From an uncultured Lachnospiraceae bacterium (lineage in GTDB: Bacteria; Bacillota; Clostridia; Lachnospirales; Lachnospiraceae), in NCBI GenBank assembly GCA_949840465.1, contig CATKXE010000005.1, positions 1-64,000 of the forward strand: a DNA stretch of 64,000 nt, in the 5' to 3' direction. This document shows positions 33,904 to 44,337 of this stretch, piece after piece; the stretch's first letter is position 1, and the number at the start of each line of letters is the position of its first letter. A model generated the notes under the pieces. The model was not told where the DNA came from and made no database searches. It saw nothing but the letters and a program-made list of their open reading frames with translations. The translations under genes were made by a program, and so were the position numbers.

Positions 33904-36900
33904 TTATTGATTCGTAAATGCGGATACTGACGGCCCGGACTTCACATAGGCGTCGCTCTGGCTCGGTGGAACCGCACCCTCCGGGCTGTTTACTTTCACA
34001 TCCGACCAGATTTCCGCTTTTGAAGTGATACGCAGATCCGGCTGTTCGGTACTTGTAATCGTAATGCCTTCCTTCGGCCTTAAGTTCTCCGCATCCGGCA
34101 GCACTAAGGTATAGGCAAATCCCTGTCCTTTTTCCCATTTTACTTCGAGTACGGTATCCAACTGCGCCTCATAGAAATTCTCCGCCCCTGATTCCACATA
34201 AGAACCGGCCACATTATTCTGATATCCCGGAAGCCTGAAAGTAACTATCCGTTCAGTAGCTCCCTCATCCGGCACAGGCTCCTTTGGTTCCGCATCCACC
34301 TCAGACCAGATCACGGTGGCTCCGTCTGTATCCAGCGTTTTATGGAATACCTTCACTTTCCCGGTTCCGCCGGTGCTGTCTTCCTCGATCCTGAAAATCT
34401 CAGGCGTTCCTGTACTGTCTTTTCCTGTCAGGGCAATCTCGCAGGCATCCGCCGGTTCCGCATTGCCCCACTGCAGCACGGTCTGGGTCGCCGGCCATGT
34501 TTCCGGAGCCGGTACATCCGGATTGGTTGTATTGGTCGCCGAGACAATCCGTTCCTGACTGCTTACCGTTACTTCCGGCTGTCCAAGCTTCACATACGGA
34601 AGCTGCCATAACGCGTCGTTCGCCGCCCATTTTGAACTGAGCTGTCCGTTGCCCGCCGTAATTCTGGTGTAGAATAAAATCCATTTGCCCGCATACGTGG
34701 CCGACAGGCCCCGCAGCGTATGGCTGTACGTATTGCCCGCATCCAGATCCATAACAACCGGGGATTGATTTCCATTTGCATCCTGCGGGGGATATGTAGT
34801 CATTAGCCCCAGCCCTTCCAGTCCGGCGTCGTTACCTTCTTCTATCATTTTCTTCACGTCTGCTTCATAATCATTACCGGTGTAATCAGCCGGCCTGTCA
34901 AATACATAAGCTTTCAGAAGATAACTGCTGTCGCCCGTTGTCTGGCTGCTTCCCGCATCCGGCGTAACTGTTACCTTAAGGCTTCCGCCCAAAAGAGGAT
35001 CCAACGCCTGGAACCCGTCTTTTGATACCGGATGATTCCTGTCGTAATCCCAGGTCTTTGTCCATGCCGCCCTGGGCGGCGCGATCCGCGCCGGTACGGT
35101 CAGCTCATAGGCCGCCCCTTCCAAACTGTCTGTATACTGAATATCATCGGGCGCTGCTTTTGCCACAAGGTAGATCCGCATTTTTGTTTCCTGCCCCTGT
35201 GCATACTCCTCAAGATCCCGCTCTGTGACGTACCTTCCGTCCTGCTTCTCGCCGACTCCTACTGTCTTGATCAGCTGCGCAGGCTCTAATGTTCCGTCGG
35301 CTTTGTATTTCTGCATATAAATGGCATAGGATACGCATCCTGTTTCCGGATGGATGGCGGGCCACTCAAACGTATAGTTTAATTCATCCACATTCTGATT
35401 CGTGACGATTGGCTGTTCCGGCTTCTGAAGCCTCTGCTTCACCTGATAACGTCCTGTGGCAAAAAGGCCGATCTGATTCACCGAATTGCCTTTGCAGGCA
35501 ACGGTAAGCTCTACTTCCGCATAATCCCATTTTTCCGCATCCACCTCATACTCGTTTCCCGTCACTTCCTCAGCCGTCTTGATGGAAACCAGATTCTCGT
35601 TGCCGTCCGCATCCTTCGCCACGCCTTTCAGTGTAACGATATGGCTGTGTCCGGTTTCCTGGCCCGGTTCGTGGTTCCAGGAAAATTTGTACTTAAGCGG
35701 ATTCATACTCGACGGCTCCAGTTTTGTACCCGCACCCTCCAGAATGGGAGGCCCGAGCCATGTAAACAATTCCCTGGAAGTCCATTGGTAATTCCCGAAC
35801 CCTGACCATGTATTTGTATCCGCCAATACTGCACTGTAGCTGTATTCCCATACAGGGACTTCTGTGTCCACACCGTTGACAGACTGCGTCTCCATCCCTT
35901 TCAGGGTACATCTGTTCGCGCCGCTTTCGTTATCTGACGGATGCCACGTATAGACCGGCCCCAGGCCGGACTGGGCATACCATACCCGGACCTTTAAGTC
36001 TTTTGTGTTCTCCATTCCTTCCGCCAGGTCAGAGAAGGTCGCCGACGTGATTCCGTTCGACGCCGTCAGGATATCTTTGCTGTCCAGCACAACTTCCTGA
36101 TTCTTGTTATCGCCTTCCCCGGTCCATGTACCGATCAGATCCGCACGGTAGATCGGCGGGGTTGTGATATTGCCGGTTCCAGATGCATCCAAAGTCACTG
36201 TGATGCCTAAGTCGGACAGGCTGGTTCCGGTAAATGAAACCGATGGTGTGGCTTTTGGTTTATTCGCCTCATTTCCAATCTGAATGGATGGCCGGTATTT
36301 GGGCAGATACACGGGAACCGAAACCTGCGCGGAAGGAGCGTATACCGTGTTCGTGCCGGTCGGCTTCGCCTGAACCAGCAGCTGCTGGAGTTCCGCCCCG
36401 ACTGTCTCATGGGGAACGGATTGCCCTGGCTTCAATTCCAATGTTGTATTCTTGCCGTCCATAAAGGTTACAAAAACACCGTAATCCTCAGCGCCTAATT
36501 TCAGATCATCGTATTTCTTTTTACTCTCTTCACCGATGCTGAACCGATACTGGTACTTGCCGCCTGCCCCCATCTCCAGCTCAATACGTATATCCGGATT
36601 CGGAAGCATCTTCTGCCCCGCCACGACGTCTGTGGATTTCACACTTTCTGAATCCTGCACGTCATCATACATGCTGCATGCGCGTACTTCCACAATCAGG
36701 CTTCCAGCCTGTGCCGCCGGATATCGGGAAAGGTCTATGTTATATTCATTCGAGTAAAATTCAAATTCTTCTATGATGGGCGCCGTATTTCCTCCGTTAT
36801 CCACATACAATGCCGCTATATACTTGAAAGGCTTTGTAGCCTTATGGGGAGTGACAGACGTGTCCGTCCATGGATTCACCGTGATTTTTGCCGTATCGGC

Positions 36901-39900
36901 TGTCCTTGACAAACTCACTGAATCCGGCTTATGCATCTGTCCGCCCGGGCTGCTTCCCTCTACCTTGTAATATGCCCTGCGTACATATTCGTCAAAACCA
37001 ATATTTCCTGTTACACTGCCCAAATTCGCATAATTGCCAGAGCCTATTTCGAAAAGGACATTTCCCACCTGCTCTTTTAAAGAGGAACTTGCATAGACTA
37101 TATCCTGGTCAATATAAATTTGATTGTAATTGACACTTTTGCTTTTTTCAGGGTCGATGTATAAAGCATACCGTTTATTATTTTTTGTGTAATAATATGC
37201 ACGGTTTGTTGCGGCTCTTTTCAGGTTATCAGAAATGGTGATGCCATTTCTCCAGTTATCATAACTGCCAGCCTCGAAAAAATAATTCCTTGCAGCCTGG
37301 ATATCGCCCGGCCTGCTTTGGCCGCTGGCATAAGATATTATTGGATAATTTGTATAGTTATAATTTGTCCCATTCGGATTTACCGAGTAGCAGTCCTGCA
37401 AAAAGGTCTTTTGTGAACCTGCGTTTCCGTACCGGTCTCCGAATATCCCTCCTACAAACTGTATCCCCTGCAATTTGTATGCATAATTCCGGCATCTTTC
37501 AATACGAAGATCAATGTTCGCCGTCGCTTCTGTAATATTGCTGTTATTAGGGCTGTCGCTGGAAAAGAACCCGACGATCCCGGACGCCATGGAGCTTGAA
37601 TAAATCTCAACCCCGGCTTCATTGACGCAGTCCAGTACCTGTATGGAATACTTCTGCGCTCCTTTTTCGGAAGCCTGATACGCTGTGATATTCCCGAGAA
37701 TTCCGGCGCTGTCATTCGCGCAGCCTGCCGTACTCCTGCCTGACTGCCCGTAAATATTCCCATAATTCTTACAACTGATAATATTGTACTCGTTTCCTTC
37801 ATAAGCATGGTACAACTGCGCCACAATCCCGCTGGAAGCGCCTTTCCATCCTTCCTGGTACGTCGTCTGCAGGTTCCCCAGATTATAACATTTTTCAATG
37901 CTTCCCCCGGTTCCTGTCCACTGGCCGATGATCCCGCCGGAATAATGGGTGTTCAGACAATAAACCGTACCGTAATTGGCACAATTCTCAATCTTCCATC
38001 CTTCCAATGTGGTATTATTCTGGTTTCCAATGATGCCGCCTGCAAAACGGTCTGTTACCCCGGATGACAGCTGCCTTCCCACGAACGCCCGGTTGAGCAG
38101 AAACGACAGGTTCTTTTCCGACTCATTCATCCCGATAATGCCGCCGGTCCCTACCCCGATCGCATTGGATTTATTATTCAGATACCAGTTTCCCGTCGCG
38201 CAATAGCTGACAGAGCCTGTCGGCGCATTGTATGCCGTGATTCCGCCCACATTGCCGTTGGTGGACATGATTAGAGAAAGATCTCTGCCTGCATTTACCT
38301 TTTCCCGGCTTCCGCCTGCATAGCTCAGATTCTCCAATTCACTCTTTACGTTCCCCCATGCCACATGGCTTCCATCCGCCGAATATCCATGCCCGGTCAT
38401 GGCCTGGATTGTCTGGTCGCCTTCGATGGCTTCCGCCGTATCCGAATCACCGGATTTTTCCACCATACCTTTGTTATATCCGACGATCCCGCCTGCCATT
38501 CCACTGCCCGCAGTAATAAAATTCGTCTTGCCTTTACCGGAAACCTTAATCCTGCATCCCGTAACCGTACTGTCTTCTTCATTCTTTCCCACGATACCGC
38601 CTGCATGGGAGGCGCCGTTCTCCTTCTCTATAGCGGTGCTGGTACTGGTTGCCGTATAAATGCCCTGAATATCCATATGGATATCCTCGGCGCTGCATTG
38701 GCTGAGCATTCCCCTGTTCAGCCCGGCAACCCCTCCGTAACAGCTTCCGGCTGCGCTTCCTGCGTCCCTGATCTTTCCCCCGGAAAACGTGCAGTTCTCC
38801 ACGGTTCCTCCGCCTTCATTGAGCCCCGTAATTCCGCCCAGATACTGGAAATTCTTAAAATCTATGAATTTCAGGCCGATGATATTTACATCCTGAATCA
38901 CAGCCCCGTCTTCATTGCGTCCCGCTGCCCCTCCGACTGTCAGCGCATTGGAAGACACCGTGATATCCAGAGCCGATTTCTCATCTTTCTTGTCCGAAGC
39001 GCTTTTGATTTCCTGGACAGTCTCTTTAATGGTTCCCTGATTTGCCCCTGCAATACCTCCGATCACTTCGGCCGAACCGGACAGTTCCACATGATACAGG
39101 GGGATGCTGCCGCTGATCACGGCTTCTTTTTTGTTCACCGCACAGACGGCGCCAATCTCATCGGTTCCCCGGCTATGGATGAGAATATTTTTTATCTGAT
39201 CCGTACTGTTTGATTCTGTGTCATATCCCACGGTACAATCCTGAATTTCCCCGTAGTTTTCCGCCGCAATACCGCCTGCGTATCCCTGATCGCTGTTGAC
39301 GTTCCCCAGATTCCCGCACTGCTTTAATGTGACGCCTCTCTGGTTCACTGCCACGATCCCGCCTGCCGGCCCTTTATCTGCCGTCACCTGGACACACTTG
39401 TTTCTGGCCTTTTCAATGCTGCCAAAGCCCGCGCCTGCAAAACCGCTGCCAGACCCGTCCGCTGCCCCGGCGGATGTATCCCCGCCGGCTCCTTCTGCGC
39501 CGTCCTCTGCCTGCCCTGCCGCTTTTCCGGATTCTCCGGCAATTCCTCCGGCGTATCCTTCTCTTGCGCGCACGCTGCCCGCCTGAGACGTAAGATACGC
39601 GCTTCCTGAGGCTAAAAGCGTGCCTTCATTGATTCCTGCAATCCCTCCGACTTTTTGCTTTCCGTCAATGCTGACCGCAGAGCTGACTGCGATCACCTCG
39701 TCCTGACTGCCTCCTGTCCCGGAATTTCCTCCAATGCCGCCGTTTTCCACGCTTGCAGCCGCCACTTCTATCCTGCCGTCCCTTTGATTCCAGCCTGTGA
39801 TCCCTCCGATTCCTTCGCCCTGAATTCCGCTCACTGTACGGGCGTTTTGGGATGTATCCTCCGCCGTCTGGATCGTGCCGCTGTTGGCGCCTGCAATGCC

Positions 39901-42900
39901 GCCTGCATAATTCCCTGCCGCCGATACATCCGCCCGGTTCCGGTTCTTTGTAAGTACGCCGCCTGACAGGTTGAATCCCGCAATTCCGCCCACATAGGAA
40001 CGTCCGAACACCGTACGTCCCGCCGCCGTAGTACATGCGGCAATCGTGCCGGAGGTATACTCTCCCGGATCATAATTCCCGCCCTTATAAGTACGAAGAA
40101 TCTCGTCGCCTTTCACGTTCAGCCCCGCGATGCCGCCGATATAATTCAGCCTCGTATTCCCAAAATTGTCCTTCAGTTCACAGTCAAATATCCCGCCGGC
40201 ATTCAGGCCGACAATGCCGCCCAGACCCACGAATCCGTTCATACTGCCTGTGTTGCCGCAATGGTCGATGACCTGGTTTTCAAGATTGGAACTGATAATC
40301 CCCCCGATCATAGACACATAGATTTCTTCCCCGTCTATTTCCGAAGCCGCATTTCCAAAACCACTGTCATCCTTTCCTTCCGCCAAATGTGTCAGGTAAG
40401 CTTTCAGGGACACCTTCTGGGACACATCCGACTCGTCGGCTGTGACCGTCTTTTTCGTAATATTCCCGGCATTTTTACAGTTCCTTAACACCAGCTTGCT
40501 GTTCCGCTCGCAATACCCTACGACGCCGCCTGCATACATATCCGCAACCACCGGGATGTTCGTGTCTGCTGAATCCAGGCTGCCCGCCGAGTTTTCAATA
40601 TTTTCGATACAAAACAGATTCCCCCGGGCCTGGGAAGGCTCCACTGCCGTAGGGATATTCCCTTCCCCAAGTCCCGGCAGCAGGGCGTCCCCGGTATCCC
40701 CGGCGGAAACCGTACGCAGCATCCGTCTTAAAAGGTTGGTTTCTCCCTGGCCAACGGCCGTCTCCTGGCCGATCTGTTCTGCCGCATAGGTTCTCTGGTA
40801 TCCGATTATCCCTCCTGTAAACGCCGTACCGGTGACATTGCCCAGAACGTTGTTGATGCGGATACCTGTCATTTTTACATCGGTTCCTGCCGGATCAATG
40901 ACATTCGCCCCGATAAATCCTCCCACACAATATCTCCCGTTCACGCTGGAAGGACGGATCTCCAGATTCTGCTTTAGTATATCCGTCGATGCATTCAACC
41001 CGATACAGCCGCCGACGCCGTCGCCTGTACCATGTATCTGGCCGCCGACCAACGCGTAATTCAGCTTGTAATTCTCTTTCCCCTCGCTTGTGTCGCCGCG
41101 GAATTTTGAATCTGCATCATTAAACCCTACCATGCCGCCCACAAAATTTTTGCCCACTACCACGCTGGAGACAGATTTTACGGTGGCCGAGGCATCCGCT
41201 TCAAAAATAACCGTTCCGTTATTATAGCCTGCCAGGCCGCCCACACAATCTCCTGTGGCCGCCTGCCATTTCTCCTTGATTGTATTCAGCATAGACTGCC
41301 CATAGTCGGAATAATAGCTTGCGCAGTTCTGCAGCTTTCCATATTTTCCGTTATAACCTGCGATCCCGCCGATATAGCAGTCATATCCTGCCGCTATTCC
41401 GTTGTTGACGCAATCCTTGATTGTAGAATAGATCTGTTCTCCGCTGCCGCCCACATTTCCGTCGTTTTTTCCGACGATCCCGCCTACATAACGGTTGCCG
41501 ATCACATACCCGGCATTGACCGTTACCGAAACGTTCTCCGCCCCTGTGATGACGTCCTGTATATTGTTTGCCAGGCCGCCCGCAATCCCGCCCACATAAT
41601 CAGAGCCAAGGATATAACCGTCCTTCTGCGTGCTGCATCCGGACAGGCGGCAGCTGTCTCCGTACCCAAGAATACCACCTACATACTGCCCCACAAGCGT
41701 GCGGCGGTCATTTGCTGTATATTCATATCCGACGGCACGGCCGGAAGCGCTTGATGATGTCAGGATCTTCGTCTGCATGCCAAATCCCAGAATCCCTCCA
41801 AAATATCTGCCTTCCAGTTCCAGTTCCTGATCCTGATGCCCGGCTTTTTCGTCACAGAGTACCAGACCGTCATTATAGCAGCCTTCTATATCCGCGCCCT
41901 GCGCCGCGCCGCTATAGCTTCCTTTCATATTACCGCCAATCCCTCCGGTAAAAAGATTGCCGGTCACAGACGCCCGGTTCTGGCAATTTTCCACCTTTAC
42001 ATTCCCGCCAAGCTCCGCATAGCCGAAAATGCCGCCGATCCCGTAAGGATACTCCGCCGCCTGTTTCTGCGGCGTCTGTAAATCCTGATCTGCTCCATTC
42101 CCGAAAGCTTTCTCCGGCTTCGGAAGCCGTCCGTAGACAGAACCTCCCATGGTCAGATTCTGGATGCTGCCCGACTTCTGCGGAGCAAGGCTGCCATCTT
42201 CATTCTTTTCCGCCAGCACTCCGACCAGGCCGCCGATTCCCGCCGGTTCCTTCCTGGATTTCACATCTGTCCGGTCGTCCAGACGGACCACCACCGTTTC
42301 CTTGCCTGTGGAATCTACAGACACATCCGTAAGCGTACCCTCGCTCCTGCCGCACAGGATCCCTGCCCCCCGTAAGTTTGCATAATCCGCCGCCGGGTTT
42401 TCTCCCTGGCCTGTAAGGGTGAGGATGGGGCTGCGCAGGGTGATATCCTGAATCGTCCCTTTCGACTCACAGAACAGTCCCAGATATTGGGCATATGCTT
42501 TTTTGTCTGCGTTCTCTTTATAAATCTTCTCGATATCTTTGTCATCCGCCATGGAGCCATTCCCCAGATGCAGGTTGGACACCAGCGTGTTGTCCTTATT
42601 TCCTTTTAATATATGGTTTTTTGACAGCAGAGGGATCGAGGGGAAATCCAGAACCGTCTCTTCTCTGGTGTCGGGATCTGTGGTCTTCACGTTCTTCCAC
42701 TGAACGGTCATGAGCTGTTTGCCCGTGTCTGTACCGCCTGAACCGGTTCCGCCTCCGTCGGCGCTGCCCGGATCGGTTCCCGCCAAACCGGTATTCTGTT
42801 TCTTCTCCGTCAGATCATAGAGTCCGGTACTGTTGGACGTCCAATCCATATTCCTTCCGGTCAGCGTAAATACCGCGTCCTTATCCGCCGCATAATAGCG

Positions 42901-44238
42901 TATATTAGACAGATGCCTGAACTGTGTAACCTTCGCTTCCAGTTTCCCGTTTTCCGTCTTTGTCCCTTTGGCAAACAGGGTATTTTCCACATTGGATTTC
43001 ACCGGGCTGCTGGCACGGTATTCACGGGTATCCCCGCTCATATTCTTATATGTAGGCTTTACTTCCACGACCGCATAAATATCCTGCGGATCCTTCAGCT
43101 CCGGCACTGCCTCCTGCAATCTGGCAATACTGGTGCTGTATTCTTTCTGATAATCCTTCTTTGACTGATTTGCCTCTAAGCTTGCCGTCAGTTCCGGCGA
43201 CATCATTCCGTCCAGAACCAAAGAGAATCTGGCGTTCTGGCCGTTGCCCGTCTTCTGGTAGGATAGTGGGAACGCCCATTTCTGTGTTGGCTTTGCAGAC
43301 GCGCCGTCTTCGGCATCGGAACCTGCCCCGTCGTTTCCATCGCTTTCATCTTTGAATTCCAGCAGCGCCATCTGCCCGGAACTCCCGCTCCAACCCTGCC
43401 CGCTCTGTAATTCGGCTCTGTTTACCGTCAGGGAAAACAACCTTTGTCCCTCGCCCGTAAGGCCTTCTTTATCTTTATAGAATGTAACCGTAAATTCCAC
43501 ATCCAGATTATCGTGCCTGGACGTACTCGACCAGTTCAAAGACAGAGTCTCGCTGTTCACCAGATTGATGGAGCCTACTTTCAGGCGGACGGGTTTCATA
43601 TCCACCACATTGGTCACGTCCTCCACGGAATAGTATCCCAGGAAACGCTTTCTCCGGCTTTCATAGGAACGGTTCTGGACTCCGTCTTTCTCTTTTGCGC
43701 TGATATCCAGAATCTTGCTTCCGTTCCCATCTTTCTCATCTGTCCCGTCATAGGCCAGGCTGTCGCAGCGGGTCGCATAGAATGCGGAATATACCTGCCC
43801 GGTATCTATGTCGATCTCGATGGTAATCGCTGCATTGAAAAAGTCCTTGTCATAGATATTGTCCTCAAGGATATCCTCCACCAGTTTCCCGGAATCCGAT
43901 GTCCCTGCGGCCGTACCTTTCTTGTTATCCAATGTGACCGCATAGATCTTCCGGCCTTTTAAATGCTCATATTCCGTCTCGTCAAAGGCATCGTTGAGCG
44001 TCCCTTTCCTGATCACGCTTTTCCTGAACTGCTCCCATTGCCCGGAAGTGCGGTACCAGGTCAGTTCCGATTCCGCCGCCAGATATACGGTTTTTGCATT
44101 GGATTCATTTTTCCGAAACTCCGCCAAATTGATATAGTGGATTGCGGTCGGAATCGCAATAGCCGCTATGATTGCAAGAATTGCCAGCACTGCCATCAGT
44201 TCTGACAAGGTAAATCCGTTTTTTGCGTGTTTTTTCAT
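33904..44238 (-). CDS. Giant pilin-like adhesin with GLUG-type repeats, 3,444 aa
   Basis: Starts as a prepilin: leader MKKHAKNG, then FTLSELMAVLAILAIIAAIA with Glu at +5, so PilD should process it and place it in the pilus. Residues about 60-650 form a mixed head. Residues about 670-2265 hold at least 35 short repeats of the GGIxGxN type (for example YVGGIAGFN, YAGGIAGANSGTI, IGGIAGANQGTI), often followed by a Cys-Asn step such as LQNCASYY. This is the GLUG pattern, expected to fold as a beta-solenoid. Residues about 2300-3444 look like a string of Ig/Fn3-like beta domains ending in SVSAFTNQ, with no LPXTG or C-terminal helix. Usual pilins are 130-250 aa. It lies just after pilT. Best read as a pilus-tip adhesin; the ligand is unknown. 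Confidence 0.9.
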   Translation of the reverse strand: MKKHAKNGFTLSELMAVLAILAIIAAIAIPTAIHYINLAEFRKNESNAKTVYLAAESELTWYRTSGQWEQFRKSVIRKGTLNDAFDETEYEHLKGRKIYAVTLDNKKGTAAGTSDSGKLVEDILEDNIYDKDFFNAAITIEIDIDTGQVYSAFYATRCDSLAYDGTDEKDGNGSKILDISAKEKDGVQNRSYESRRKRFLGYYSVEDVTNVVDMKPVRLKVGSINLVNSETLSLNWSSTSRHDNLDVEFTVTFYKDKEGLTGEGQRLFSLTVNRAELQSGQGWSGSSGQMALLEFKDESDGNDGAGSDAEDGASAKPTQKWAFPLSYQKTGNGQNARFSLVLDGMMSPELTASLEANQSKKDYQKEYSTSIARLQEAVPELKDPQDIYAVVEVKPTYKNMSGDTREYRASSPVKSNVENTLFAKGTKTENGKLEAKVTQFRHLSNIRYYAADKDAVFTLTGRNMDWTSNSTGLYDLTEKKQNTGLAGTDPGSADGGGTGSGGTDTGKQLMTVQWKNVKTTDPDTREETVLDFPSIPLLSKNHILKGNKDNTLVSNLHLGNGSMADDKDIEKIYKENADKKAYAQYLGLFCESKGTIQDITLRSPILTLTGQGENPAADYANLRGAGILCGRSEGTLTDVSVDSTGKETVVVRLDDRTDVKSRKEPAGIGGLVGVLAEKNEDGSLAPQKSGSIQNLTMGGSVYGRLPKPEKAFGNGADQDLQTPQKQAAEYPYGIGGIFGYAELGGNVKVENCQNRASVTGNLFTGGIGGNMKGSYSGAAQGADIEGCYNDGLVLCDEKAGHQDQELELEGRYFGGILGFGMQTKILTSSSASGRAVGYEYTANDRRTLVGQYVGGILGYGDSCRLSGCSTQKDGYILGSDYVGGIAGGLANNIQDVITGAENVSVTVNAGYVIGNRYVGGIVGKNDGNVGGSGEQIYSTIKDCVNNGIAAGYDCYIGGIAGYNGKYGKLQNCASYYSDYGQSMLNTIKEKWQAATGDCVGGLAGYNNGTVIFEADASATVKSVSSVVVGKNFVGGMVGFNDADSKFRGDTSEGKENYKLNYALVGGQIHGTGDGVGGCIGLNASTDILKQNLEIRPSSVNGRYCVGGFIGANVIDPAGTDVKMTGIRINNVLGNVTGTAFTGGIIGYQRTYAAEQIGQETAVGQGETNLLRRMLRTVSAGDTGDALLPGLGEGNIPTAVEPSQARGNLFCIENIENSAGSLDSADTNIPVVADMYAGGVVGYCERNSKLVLRNCKNAGNITKKTVTADESDVSQKVSLKAYLTHLAEGKDDSGFGNAASEIDGEEIYVSMIGGIISSNLENQVIDHCGNTGSMNGFVGLGGIVGLNAGGIFDCELKDNFGNTRLNYIGGIAGLNVKGDEILRTYKGGNYDPGEYTSGTIAACTTAAGRTVFGRSYVGGIAGFNLSGGVLTKNRNRADVSAAGNYAGGIAGANSGTIQTAEDTSQNARTVSGIQGEGIGGITGWNQRDGRIEVAAASVENGGIGGNSGTGGSQDEVIAVSSAVSIDGKQKVGGIAGINEGTLLASGSAYLTSQAGSVRAREGYAGGIAGESGKAAGQAEDGAEGAGGDTSAGAADGSGSGFAGAGFGSIEKARNKCVQVTADKGPAGGIVAVNQRGVTLKQCGNLGNVNSDQGYAGGIAAENYGEIQDCTVGYDTESNSTDQIKNILIHSRGTDEIGAVCAVNKKEAVISGSIPLYHVELSGSAEVIGGIAGANQGTIKETVQEIKSASDKKDEKSALDITVSSNALTVGGAAGRNEDGAVIQDVNIIGLKFIDFKNFQYLGGITGLNEGGGTVENCTFSGGKIRDAGSAAGSCYGGVAGLNRGMLSQCSAEDIHMDIQGIYTATSTSTAIEKENGASHAGGIVGKNEEDSTVTGCRIKVSGKGKTNFITAGSGMAGGIVGYNKGMVEKSGDSDTAEAIEGDQTIQAMTGHGYSADGSHVAWGNVKSELENLSYAGGSREKVNAGRDLSLIMSTNGNVGGITAYNAPTGSVSYCATGNWYLNNKSNAIGVGTGGIIGMNESEKNLSFLLNRAFVGRQLSSGVTDRFAGGIIGNQNNTTLEGWKIENCANYGTVYCLNTHYSGGIIGQWTGTGGSIEKCYNLGNLQTTYQEGWKGASSGIVAQLYHAYEGNEYNIISCKNYGNIYGQSGRSTAGCANDSAGILGNITAYQASEKGAQKYSIQVLDCVNEAGVEIYSSSMASGIVGFFSSDSPNNSNITEATANIDLRIERCRNYAYKLQGIQFVGGIFGDRYGNAGSQKTFLQDCYSVNPNGTNYNYTNYPIISYASGQSRPGDIQAARNYFFEAGSYDNWRNGITISDNLKRAATNRAYYYTKNNKRYALYIDPEKSKSVNYNQIYIDQDIVYASSSLKEQVGNVLFEIGSGNYANLGSVTGNIGFDEYVRRAYYKVEGSSPGGQMHKPDSVSLSRTADTAKITVNPWTDTSVTPHKATKPFKYIAALYVDNGGNTAPIIEEFEFYSNEYNIDLSRYPAAQAGSLIVEVRACSMYDDVQDSESVKSTDVVAGQKMLPNPDIRIELEMGAGGKYQYRFSIGEESKKKYDDLKLGAEDYGVFVTFMDGKNTTLELKPGQSVPHETVGAELQQLLVQAKPTGTNTVYAPSAQVSVPVYLPKYRPSIQIGNEANKPKATPSVSFTGTSLSDLGITVTLDASGTGNITTPPIYRADLIGTWTGEGDNKNQEVVLDSKDILTASNGITSATFSDLAEGMENTKDLKVRVWYAQSGLGPVYTWHPSDNESGANRCTLKGMETQSVNGVDTEVPVWEYSYSAVLADTNTWSGFGNYQWTSRELFTWLGPPILEGAGTKLEPSSMNPLKYKFSWNHEPGQETGHSHIVTLKGVAKDADGNENLVSIKTAEEVTGNEYEVDAEKWDYAEVELTVACKGNSVNQIGLFATGRYQVKQRLQKPEQPIVTNQNVDELNYTFEWPAIHPETGCVSYAIYMQKYKADGTLEPAQLIKTVGVGEKQDGRYVTERDLEEYAQGQETKMRIYLVAKAAPDDIQYTDSLEGAAYELTVPARIAPPRAAWTKTWDYDRNHPVSKDGFQALDPLLGGSLKVTVTPDAGSSQTTGDSSYLLKAYVFDRPADYTGNDYEADVKKMIEEGNDAGLEGLGLMTTYPPQDANGNQSPVVMDLDAGNTYSHTLRGLSATYAGKWILFYTRITAGNGQLSSKWAANDALWQLPYVKLGQPEVTVSSQERIVSATNTTNPDVPAPETWPATQTVLQWGNAEPADACEIALTGKDSTGTPEIFRIEEDSTGGTGKVKVFHKTLDTDGATVIWSEVDAEPKEPVPDEGATERIVTFRLPGYQNNVAGSYVESGAENFYEAQLDTVLEVKWEKGQGFAYTLVLPDAENLRPKEGITITSTEQPDLRITSKAEIWSDVKVNSPEGAVPPSQSDAYVKSGPSVSAFTNQ

Positions 44239-44337
44239 TCTGTGATCCCCTCTGCCTGATTACTATATACTGCCCCTCGCCCCTATACGTCGGTTCCTGC
44301 CAAAAAGCCGCAGCCGACACGCCTGTTCCTGCAATTT

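Noticed and set aside
38365..39213. Long plus-strand open frame opposite the giant pilin
   Set aside because: It lies wholly antisense to a well-supported gene, has no ribosome site or domain, and arises from the repetitive GC-rich codons of the opposite strand.
33904..44238. Several fused genes or an assembly error in the giant
   Set aside because: The frame is continuous for 10.3 kb with consistent repeat periodicity and no internal ribosome sites that would suggest separate genes; kept as one gene, though long-read confirmation would settle it.
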